A stretch of 64,000 bases of DNA, taken from NCBI RefSeq assembly GCF_013373865.1, contig NC_050470.1, forward strand, positions 21,532,667-21,596,666, read 5' to 3'. This DNA comes from Monomorium pharaonis. Lineage: Eukaryota > Arthropoda > Insecta > Hymenoptera > Formicidae. The translations under genes were made by a program, and so were the position numbers. This document shows positions 34,801 to 46,800 of the stretch, piece after piece. The notes under the pieces are model-generated. The model did no database searches and was not told the origin of the DNA. It was given only the letters and a program-made list of their open reading frames with translations. How positions within the stretch are numbered: the stretch's first letter is position 1; every line of letters begins with the position of its first letter.

Positions 34801-37800
34801 GTCGCAATTACCTTGCACGGTGTCATCGATCCTGCATCCTCCCCCTCATTTTTCCTTTGCGAAAGCGCAATTAAGACCAGGCCGTAGATGGCACCGCCGC
34901 GGGTTACGTAAGCGACAGAGAAGAGAAGGAGGACGTGTCATTATGTTCTCTCCCGTGTGGGTAACGCGAATTATCCGTTGCGCGAATTACTCGAGAAAAG
35001 GAGAGACGTCTTCTCGCAGAGAGAGAGAAACTGACTTCTTTTCTTTCCGCCGCTCTCATTTATCCACCTCCCCGCTCATTATCGGGGCGGCGATTAATTT
35101 GTAGCCACGCCACTTGTTTCTCTCACGCGTCGCACGAAATTGCGAAAAAGTCGCGTAACCAGTCGTGGAAAATTGCGACTCGAACGAGCGCGCGCGCGCG
35201 CGCGTCATCCATGCAAGTGCGTGTGCGATCGCCTGACGACATTTACGCCGACCGTAATTGACGAATTAAAAGATTGCGATTGTATCTTTCTCTCGTTTGC
35301 CGAGATCCAATTAGAAATTATTATATTACTTCTCGAGATGTACTCGAATTAATTGAGACACATTCTCCGTGCAAATCGTGCACTGAATCAAAACTGTACA
35401 TAAATTCCAATGAAACATTCATTCTACTAATGAAAAATTTATTAAAATTGGTCCAATGAATTATCTTATTATCATGATGTTTTATTTATTGTAACAAAGA
35501 ATAATTCGTTATGTTAATAAATTTATTTATGGCTAATGAAAAGATGTAATATTTGTATTATTAACATAAAGCTTATTGTACCAATGGATTTTAGTCAATA
35601 AACGTCGTACATTGATACCGTGAAGAAAATTTTTTTATGATAAAAGTTGCCTGTCCAATTTTCAGTTTCAATTATAACTTCGAGCTTGAATGAGTGATGA
35701 CGTTGACATATCTACATTCCCGGAAAAGATTTTCCTGAAAGGGTTTTCTGGCCGCGAGTCACGAGTCCGTCTGGATTGGTTCTCGCGCGATTTTTATTAG
35801 CGTTGCCTCACCACTCAATTCTGGATTGTAATGAGCTGAAGCCGTAGCCGCGGTTTGACTCGACTGCCTCTAACGATTGCGCGAAAACGCATTCCCGGCT
35901 GCGCGAACGCGGCAATAAATTTTTCCTTTCCGCGGTTGTAATTTAATCGAGCCGCTCCGACGGCTCCGCGCCCGGTCAGTGGTAGAGAAGAACCGCTTTC
36001 CTTCCGGAGGCGCTCGGGGAAGCGGAAGGGGCCGCTATTACGGTAATGCCGGAAAAGTTGATTAAAAGTACCGGAGGGTAATCGGTTATTTGCATTTTTA
36101 TTAAATTAATGCATAAGCTTCGCGGATTTGGCGCGTCCTATGGTGCGAGACTGCTTCCCTTCTTCCTGGGGTAATTATCATTAAAAAAAAAAAGAAGGAG
36201 ATGCAATTACGTGTGGTATTGTGATTGTATTGCACTGGAAGATATTTGCTTCCAATTTCTCTTCTGTCTCGAAGTCTCGATTATCTCGCGGTCCAATTAC
36301 GTACACCGAGGAAAAAAAAGTAATTAGTTTAACAAAATTTTTTGTTGCCTCAACAAAAGATATTCTCAATACAACAATATGGTATTGCAATATAAATACA
36401 TGGTTCAATTAACATCGTTGTACTTGCATCAACGGCAAATATTATTATATTAAGTATATCCTTTTGTTGGCAGCCTACAACAAAAGGTTTTGCTGAATTA
36501 ATTACTTTTTTCTTGGTGTATCATTGTATTACTTATCGATTTAATTTCTTCTTTAATTAATTGAGGAATTTGCCGCAAAGTAGAAGAAGAAAGCACATTT
36601 TATATTTGATAAGAAGTGTTCGTTCAATTTTTAATTCGAATTATAATTTCGAGCTTGAATTAGAAATAACGCCAACAAATTTATACTCTCGGAAGTTTTG
36701 GAAAACTTTTGCCATCAATACAAATCTATCTGGATGTTCTCTCGCGATTTTTATTAAGAGATAAAATTACCATTCGTTCGACAAATGACCTTCGAGAAAC
36801 GTGTATGTACGATTTAAATATTTCAAATCGTTTACGCGTGATTCATTTTACGTGAACTTTTTTCTTAAGATGGGCAGTGAAATTTTTCGTGTTCCACTAG
36901 TTGGTAATATTTTTGTTCCGCCGAATCGAAGTTTCGTCTCGTTTCGAAAGGAACGCTCGATAGAAGGCTGAATGTAAATTAATAGGCGAGAAATGTCTCG
37001 CGAATGAATATTCCTGTAGTGCCTCTGGATCGTGACGTATCATATTAGCGATACGTGACCTCCGGAACAGGTTGTGACAGACCCGAAACGAGGCCAGAAT
37101 CAGGCCTCGTCGCGACTCTTAATGGCGACGAATTTTCAGAATTAATCGCCAATGATGCGGAACGCGGGGCCATTTATCACTGTCCGATCTCACTTTATTC
37201 GCTGATTTACGGTCACCGACAAATTTTGATATTTGAAATGTCATTTTTCAGGCCACGTCAAGACGTCGTTACTGGCAGGAAGCAATTTCAACGTCACGTG
37301 GCACCTCGCCTATCCCCACAGGGTGAGTAAGGCTCTCACGAGTCCTTTGAGATCTTTATCGCATTATACGCGATCTATAAGATGTAATGAAATGAATAAC
37401 TGAGGTACTTGAGTCCAATGAGGCCGACTTAATTTTTTTTTTCAACTATTCACGGGAATATATACCGAAATAAACTAAATAAAAGCATATAATTTTTATT
37501 TTGATCACTCACAAAAGAAATATTTTGCATAAAATATTTATAAAAAACAAACATTTCTATATAATTCTATAATTAATGGGTATTGTTTCTAGTTATTCCC
37601 AAAATTGACATATATTTGTTATTTTCTAGAGGAACATTGAATAACGTTATAACATAATGAAACATATTTATGACAAATCGTAAAACAAATCATAACGTAT
37701 ACTTAATAAACATTGCTGTGAATTTGTATAAAAACGACTGGTACATTTCGACACGAGTTTTTGTTGCACTAAACAGACGCATTACTGCCGGTTTTAATAC

Positions 37801-40800
37801 TCTCTCTCTATAGTCTCTATGCTTATCTGTTTCTTCTTGTGACACATCTTTCTAGCATACTCTGGCAGTAAAGTACGCTTTTTAAGTGATAAATTTAAGA
37901 ATGAGTCTTCGGTTAAGATACGAAAAAATGGTTTTTCAGAATATCTAAAAACATTTAGCTAAATACAGATCTGAAAATTTCTTCCTTGAATTATATAATT
38001 ATGTAGAATATTCAAATTAATTGCTAGAATATCACAACTTCAGCTTTGCTCATTATGCTTCAGCGTTCTACACAATTATTTTGATGATCCAACGAAATTG
38101 TATTCGATTTTATATTTATTATTTTGAAATACCTCAACAAATTCTTTCCATGTAGCCATCGGAATCCAATGATTGCATACATTCGAGAAACAACGCAAGT
38201 TATAGTTTTTATTAAAATTGACAAATTAGGGAATTCGAAATCAGAAAAAAAAATAGATACATAATTTCCATCAAATATTTAAATTTCGAAAAAGAATTGA
38301 TTTGTATTGTCTTTCACACGATTGCTCATACATGTGCATATGCAATATAACAATTGTAAAGTAGATCCAGACGAAATCACTCAGAACCTCGTAGCGGCAC
38401 GTAGAAAGGTCTCGCGCGAGTCATCGACGGAAAATTAATTAGCGAGAGTAACGGGAATCTCTCTTGAGCATCTCGAAAATAAACCCGGAGGAATTTCAAC
38501 TCCTTGAATATTTTACGAAACCGACATTCTTTTTATTCGCTCTGACGCAACGTCACGCCGTGCGCGATATACGTGCATGCCCACTTTGCGATATTGAAAT
38601 TTCCATTTTAACTTTTTTTTACGACATCGGGCACACGCGCCGTAGGAGAATTTCTGCTTTACGTTACCTTCTGCGACGCAACATTCGAGTTATCTTATTG
38701 CGCTTTATTCGCCGCGTTGTGGCGCGCCGCGCAACAAAAAGTACGGCAAGGAAACCCGTTCCTGAATGAATTAACGTCGCGCATCGCCCGTGCCGCACGA
38801 AATGCCTCGCTCCCGTTTTCTCGCGAATTCGCGCGAGGGAGAAAGGAAAACAAAAACGTAACGCACGCCGGCCCGGTCGCCGTCGCGCCATAAAATTCGC
38901 CGCGTTACACATTCGCGCTCCTCCGGGGCGGCCGCTACTGCTCGGCTGCTTAAAAGTCGTGTCAGCGGTTACGTGAAGAACAGGATAAAATCGCGCACCG
39001 TGCGTTTTATTATTTCGCATCGGGACCACTTTCTCCGTATAGCGGCGACCACTTTCCGGGCTTCCTCCCCCCCCCCTTCCCACGTTGCGAACGTAAAACG
39101 CGTTCGGCATAATGGAGCATTCTTCGTGCACCGCGGGTGTCCGCGTAACGCGCTCCGCGGTCTTTCTTTCTGCCTCTCTTTTTTTTTACATCTCGATAAT
39201 TAATACCCTTTTACACAGCGCGCACAGTGGGTTATAATGACGTACGTTTCCGAGGCGTAGGCCTTTCTAAGGCGGCTGAAATTGAAGTTCGTGGAGCGAT
39301 TAGAATCTAGATTTAAATCCGGACAGATTGAAATTTAAATTAGTCATCGATTGTATGCGCGTGCCTGTCGAACGCACGATTTCTATGATCGAGACCCGAC
39401 CGTAGGAGAAAGCTTTACGAGACCACGGAGAAAGCATCGACCGATCGTCAGGCGTGGAATTAAAGAGGCGCCGCGTGTCATCGAAACTTTAGGGGGCTGT
39501 AAACACCGGCCCTTGCTCTATTAAAATCAATTTCTTGTCGTTTCAATTGCAAGAAAGCGAGACAGAGAGAGAAAGAAAGAGAGAGAGAGAGAGAGAAAGA
39601 GAGGGACTTATACTTTTTACGAGCTTTCGTCGAAAGCATGGGCGGGGAACGAAGCGCCGAGAATTGCAGGGGTACTGTATGTCATCAGAGAATTATACAG
39701 GACCGTAAACGACATATAGCGTTTTTTCTTTTATTAAAATTTGAGAGAGAGAAAACTTTTACGAGGCCCCGCAGAAAGTGGTTATTACGAGGAGTTAGAT
39801 CACATATCGCGGGAAAGGGATGACACAAGTTGATATTTACGAATTGCGTTTTATGCGCGGATTGCGCGTCTTGAAATGGGATCAATGCACCAAGTAAAAG
39901 GTCAATGGACAAGTAAAAACAGCTTAATATTAACACGATGTTTCAATCAAATTTATATCAAAATCAATTCTAAAAAAATATCAATTAATTGGCAGTTTAT
40001 TATTCTGAATTCTTATTATTTAATAATTTTCTTGGTAATAGTTATTTTTTATTGGTAAATATTTTACGACTGATCGACGCAATAATTTTACATCAAAAGA
40101 CTGGTTTTTAAAAAGGTTTATTTTAATGCACACACAACATTAAAATAAAATTAATATCTATATTACTTTTAAAAAGTAGAGTTGAAACAAGCAGTTTTTT
40201 TTTTTCATATTAGCTTGAAATTACCTAACTTGTGTTTAATACTATCGTAAATAATTAATTTAAAAAATACAGTTTTTATTCTCTCTTCTGAACATTTTAT
40301 ATATTTTTGTCACCTTTCTTACACGCGAGTTGCTGCGATCTATTAACAATTACATATTATATCAGAAACTCATAAGACTATATAAAAGTCCATTTAGCAA
40401 GCTTGAGCTTTGTAAACTTCTCAACTAACAATGAGATAGAAGTCTCTCTACAAATCTGTTGGCCATCCCTGCACAGCTACGACTAATAAATCCATCAAAT
40501 CGGAAGGCTTACAAATCATTAAAACGTCACGGCTTATAGGTAATAATTTATTTCACGTTTCTAACGAGCGTCACAGCAGCAGTTCTCAGCTGACGATAAC
40601 AAGAAACTTGAAATTTCACCTTCCTTTTTGCCTCGGTAAAGGCGCGCCCGGATATCGCCGAACAATAATAAAAATATTAATAGTACAGCAATAAGTAATA
40701 ACAGCCTCCCTCATTGTTCGTTAACTGCATCGTCAGGCAAATGGGGGGGGGGGGGGGGAAACGCTCGAAACGATATATAAATCGCCGCTGGTCGTTCGTA

Positions 40801-43800
40801 TTCAACGTAACGAGCGTTCGGAACACTCGGCAGGACGTACATTGCGAATTTGTCCGCACGTGGTTCTACGAAACGGAGAGGAGCGCGACGACAACGTCGA
40901 GTGGCCGAAGAGGCTTTCTTCTCTCTGCCTACGCGCTTAAGGTGACGCGCGCTGAATTATTCACGAGCGTGGTCTCCTCGTAGGCATGTAGATCTACGAG
41001 TAGGACGGAATAGAGGCGGTATAGAGGGAGTCGGGCAACCCAGCGCGAGGCGAGTCCATGCCTGGCGCGCACACGCGGTGCCTGGAGTTGCCTCCGAGAT
41101 AGAACGGATCGGTATGCCGGGTACCGTAACTCGAAAACGCCGCCGATGACGATCGCACGGAGGCGTCGTCGTTGTCGCTGTCCCTCTCGCCTTCGGCTAA
41201 ACGTGCAAAAACCCCCCGCGCGATTCTCCTGCCCGGCGAAGCGTGTCCACGTTCGTACCGTTCGTTATGCATATATGCAGCGACTCTCGGCAACGATTTT
41301 CGTCCTCGCGGATTCGAATTATCGGCGAGTGTTTACATTTTCCCGTCCGCGACTCTTGAGTAAATGTAAAAGTGAAGTCGACTTATGCCTCTCTAAAGAG
41401 ATATCACATTATTCAGGATGTAGTGAACATCGTGCGGAGATATTATTGTACACGGTAATAGAACAATGGACAATTTATCTGTGTGTAAACTTGAAAAAAC
41501 TCGTGGGAGAGATTTCATATTAATTTTAACTTATGATTCTCACTATTTTTTTTTTCTTCTTAATCCTTCAGACCGTGAGAATTAATACGAAATATTGGAA
41601 AGGATAAAACGTATTAATGAAAAAAAAAAAATCGATTCTTAATAAAGATTGTAATTCTGAAGAACGCATTAAATGAAATATTAAAAAAACATTGATTTAA
41701 AAAGTAAGTTTAATTTTAAAACATTAAAAGTGTGTTTTCTTTTTATCTTTATTTTTGTTAACAAAAATGTTTCCGAGCTTCAAACGCGATATTTAGATTT
41801 CAAAAGCACACCTCGGCTTTAAACTTATGATAGAAATTCTTTTCTCTCTCATTTTTCTTTTCTTAATTTAAAAAGTCATTTATGTGTGTCGTTCCACCAG
41901 CAATACGAACTCCACGCTCTCTTCTTGCGTGTAATTAAAAAAATGCCAATAGCCGTCGCAACAAAAAAATGCGAGGAACGGGGTCGCACCTAATTTCGCA
42001 AGATTTTTCTTGCAGTCATTCGCAGGAAGATCTTCTCGCGAGGCAGAGAGAGAGAGAGAGAGAGAGGGAGAGATGGGAGGTATACACCCCGATACACCCG
42101 CAATGAACATCCGCGCGGATTACGAATTACGACAGGGACAGGTTGAAATCTTGGCCGCCGGCGGCTCGGCAGTTCCCCCTCCCCCTCCTCTCTTCATCGC
42201 CGTGAAAAATATACGCGGCACGAGAAAAATTCGACAATAACAGCCGTGCCTGCAGCCGAGAGTGCAGGTGTGTTTCGCCGTGCGAAGCGGTACCACACAG
42301 CCGCGGCTCCTTCGTCGCTTCCCTTTCTCCTTCGCGGCGGCGACCTGTCGAAAGAGAGGGGGGGAAACACCGTCGTTTCGCGACGAAAAACCGGCCACCG
42401 GTTTTGCATCCGCACGAACTCGATGGTGTCGAGATATTCAAAAAGTAGCGGCCCAATTTGATCCGCGAAATAAAGATCACATACTGAAAAAAAAAAAAAA
42501 TTTGACTGAATTAACTGGAAATCTGGTTGATGTGAACTAACGGTTTGGATTCTAGTTGAACCTACCAGATTTCCAATTAATTCAACAAAAATTCTTGCTG
42601 AATTTTAATTGGAAATCTGATAGGATTAACTGGAATCTGAACCGTCAGTTTAATTCCAGTTAATTCAACAAGACTCTTTTTTTCAGGATATAAAATAAAA
42701 ATCTGAATTCGCACTGTTAATTATTAAAGAATCAAATTTAAACTAATTAAAGAACAATAAACCAATAAACTATATTTAAATCAAATTTAATGTCTCTTGC
42801 GTTTTAGTTTAATTAATTATTACTGAGAAAATCTGGTGAACTCAACCAGAATTCTGGTGAATAATCATGTAACCAGATTTCTGGTTAATATCACCAGATA
42901 TTTTCTTCAGTGTAACCAGAATTCAGGATAATCTCACCAGATATTTTTCTCAATGTAAATAGAAACTGTGACAACTTACTGGCAATCTTGAAATAATTAG
43001 AAATAACTCAAATTGAATACAATTTGACATTACGTATTTAATTTTCTGTATAAAAAAATGTGTTAAACTACATTTAGATAATGTAAACTCATCTCTTTAT
43101 ACAATATGGTGTGTTATTTTAACGGAAAAACTAAATCACACAAATGAGGCATTTTATAAAATAGTTATTATATAGCATTATATAAAATAGCCTTCAAAGT
43201 GGCGTTAAAAGGATTAATTTCTCCCAAAATCCAAGGACCCTTAAAAATACTCGAAACGCGTAGGAATTAGGACGATCGGGACAATGCCGAGTTTTAAGGG
43301 ATCATCGCGAGTTTACGTAATAAAATATTACCGGTGACCACACAATCTCGCGAAATGTCGATTTCCGAGAAGGAAAGAAAATTACACGTTGCACACCTCG
43401 ATTAAGTTACAATAGCATCCGCGGTTATTACACCGCGATAATCCTTACGTTGTCGCTACTTCCTACGGGCAGCGGGGGACGGATACGGATGTTACTCAAT
43501 GGCGTTTATGAACTTGCATCGGCCTGCATACGGGGCCCATCGCTATACAACGCGCGCTGTTCTAACGGTATATCCGCGGGGACGTGATTATGAAGAATCG
43601 GTTGCCACGCTGTCGCAATCGGTGACGCATATCAATCGGTCGACCGACCCGCTCATTAGGCCCCGTTGCTGCTGCTGCTGCTGCTGTTGCTGCTGCTGCA
43701 TGCCGCGGACATCACCGGACCCTCCGCGAGTCCGCGTCGCGCGCTCTCAATTCGGGACACGTTTCATAAACCGCCGAGTGCGGGTGTCGCAAGCGCGTGA

Positions 43801-46800
43801 TTGCGAGGCTCGCGTTCGCGGGTAAACGTTAACAGAAATAACGTGACCGAAAAGCGCTGTTTCACGCGTACGACAAACTTGTAACGCGATTCCGTTTAGC
43901 GCCAATTATCGATACTCTACGCCGAGAAAAAAAATATTATTGATTTGACAAAGTTTTCCAACTAAATTAAAATTTTGTTTCGCTTCAAGAATTTATGCAT
44001 TTAACTTAATGTACAAATTTCAACTCAAGTATTTATATAGTTAATTAAAATGTATAAATATTTGAATAGACAAAATTTAATTCAGTTGGAGCATTTAGTC
44101 AAATTAACAACATTTTTTTCTTAGTGTAGATATGGATATTTTTGAAAAAGTTCGTAGTAATATAATAATATAGCTCGCACGCCGAAAAAATTGTATTCTC
44201 GAAATATCTGGAGATCAAAATACAATGTTGTGTATTTGTCAAAGTGAATTGGCCACCTTGAATTATAGTTGGAATTTTTGTAGAAATATTAAATTATTTA
44301 AATAAAAATTGCTAGAATAATTATATATTATATATTTAATTTAACACAGTTATTAATAGTTAGTAATATGTCAATGAAAAATTATAGAACAATAACATTA
44401 GTTGTGCCAATAAACTTAAAATGGAGAAATCCTTATTTGTTATTGTTGATTTATTGAGGATAGCGTGACCAATTGACGGCGACGGAACGAATCATCCGCA
44501 ATGTTTCTTGCAACTCGACAAAGTTATGAAAAAAAAAAAAAAAGAAATGGACAAATCGGACGACCGGAATCTACTTGCATCGATTCCGTCCATTGGCTGG
44601 TATCGAAGCCGCTCTACCGCGTTGCCTCATTCTGATGATGTGTCATTTATTGCGGAACTCACGGAAAAAGCCATAAATTTAACGGAATGGCATGAATGGA
44701 CAAAATAGAAACGGATGGATGGACGGACATTCAGTTCACGACTCATGGAGCACAGTCTTCATTTTCTAAGATACGTGTATACCCTGAGAAAAAAAATGTT
44801 GTTAATTTGTCTAAATTTTTCAACTTGATTAAATTTCTTTAGTTCAAGTATTTATTTATTTAACTTAAATATATAAAATATTTAAATTTTGAATCAAATC
44901 ATTATATGACCGAAGTACATAAATATTCGAATTAAACAAATTTAATTAAGTTGAAAAATTTAATCAAATTAACAACTTATTTTTTCTCAGTGTAGGTGCA
45001 CTGATCTATTCCGCATAAAAATACAATCCGTACTTTTGTTGAACCTCTGTCTTTAATATTGAGCAGCGTGATTACGTAAAGATTTTAGCGAGGAAAAGTT
45101 GAAATAAAGTGAAGATTTCAATATTAATAACAAGTAATAAAATATACGAATTAATATTTAAGAATAAATGAAAATTTAATCCTCTAAAAATCGCATTATC
45201 TTATTATTATTAAAAAAATTTTTTTAATTAATTGTTTAACTGATCAAAAATATCTTGCAAGTGAAGAATTTATCAATATATCTTTTTTTGTCTCTCTTTT
45301 AATGTTAAAAAGATGGTTATATTTTACTACTTACATTTCTATTTTCAATTTTCAAGTACAATTAAATTGCATTTTTTTTTAGATCCCAGATTTGTATATT
45401 CTTATATTTACGTGTGCAAAGTGAACATTACTGATATGCAACACAATAGAGGATTAAATATATTTTTTTCATAAATAAATATTTTTTTCTTTTTATACTT
45501 TTCACGCGCGCGCTTTTTCAGGGAGGATTTCGTCTTCAGATCTTAGATTTTTACGACAGACCTCTGCTCGACTTGACGCCCATCACGCAAAACAGCGAGT
45601 TTGTCGAGAACGATGCTACGTAAGTGCGCACGACACGTTTTTCTCCCGGATCCGGATTGCTCGATTGAGCCTGACATTTCCGATTTTCCAGGGCGCAGAG
45701 CTACGCCGTGCAGCTGCCGCAAGATTTCACCTGCACGGACTGCACCATCAGGCTGCTGCGAGAAGCCGAGGAATGGGGCTCCAGTTACAGATTTTGGTCG
45801 TGCGCTGACATCGACGTGAGTTTCTCATGATTTCTCTTGGAAAATCTAGCTTCTAACCCGATTAAGCGCAGTAATTTAATGTACGAGTGAAACCCACGGA
45901 AAAATATCGATGCGAGTAGCATGTTACATCGCGACATCGCGATGTTAACGGACACTTCGCTGGAGTTAACCCTGGAATGCTACTGTAGATGAATTGTCAA
46001 GTTTAGTGGTTGTTTTTGTGATTAAAATTCTCAATTATGTGGGTGAACTTCTAGCATTTCAGGATTAAAAAAAAATTGCGATAAAGAAAATTGTGCAGTC
46101 AAAAAGAATTCCATAAATAAAATAGAGGAAAATGTATAAAATCGTTAAAAGTTTTAACTTATCGATTATGTTTCCCGGATTGACAATCACAATTATTGTA
46201 ATTATTCCAAAAGTCACGATCACGTTATCGCAATTTTTTTTTTAAACTTTCTTCTGCTCCTTACGTCAATTCGTGTAAAGTATTCCTCGTGAATGAAGTC
46301 AACGACGTCTGGCAGTTAACGAGAGAGTTTTCTTTCCCCTCGACCTTCGGGTTTCCTCCCGAGTGATCTGTAATCTTTCTGCCGATCAGATTCACAGTAG
46401 GAAGGATTATCGGGAGGACTGTAGCGGTCACGGACGTTACCTGCTAGGCAGGTGCAGGTGCGACCGTCTCTATCACGGCACGAGGTGCGAATTTAAGGAG
46501 GAGTGCCTGGACGACTCGGATTGCGGTATTCAGGGCACGTGCATCGACAATGGCGGCACGACCGCGCCTACCAAGCATTGCTACTGCAACGCCGGCTGGT
46601 TCGGTCCGGGTTGCGCGAAGAGTAAGTTTCCCCTCGGGAATTCCTCGCGTACCGGCCATCATCGGCCGCGACGATTGTTTCCGAGACACTTATGCCGGAC
46701 CGACGTTCCATTTCCATCGGCGTGGACCATGGGTGTAGAGACGCGATTGAAAGAATAGAAATGTTCCGGCTTTTATCTTCCTGTGCCGAAGCATAAAATT

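Larger units (their letters stand above)
31807..37251 (+). other. DOMON gene intron 1
   Basis: About 5.4 kb. It holds a GGTGCGTTCC-ended foldback at 32014-32226, the second hAT-like copy at 32402-32951, a CpG-rich patch at 33.2-33.65 kb, the uninterrupted foldback copy at 33719-34143, CT/GA microsatellites near 34599-34624 and 34713-34732, a (CG)n tract at 35188-35204 and a TA-flanked foldback at 36305-36517. No coding exon is supported. Confidence 0.65.
37323..45521 (+). other. DOMON gene intron 2
   Basis: The largest intron, about 8.2 kb, with no coding exon recognised. CpG-rich patches lie at 38.6-39.1, 40.8-41.3 and 42.1-42.4 kb, with GA microsatellites near 39571-39602 and 42044-42072, a 16-G run at 40743-40758, foldbacks at 42484-42686, 42826-42957, 43928-44125 and 44785-44993, and a (CTG)n run at about 43668-43699. 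Confidence 0.65.

Noticed and set aside
43499..43825. 108-residue frame with a cysteine run
   Set aside because: The Cys run is the (CTG)n repeat read in another frame; intronic.
17142..44993. CRISPR-like or prophage interpretation of the repeated palindromes
   Set aside because: The repeats are dispersed inverted elements in an animal genome, not regularly spaced direct repeats; no associated genes.
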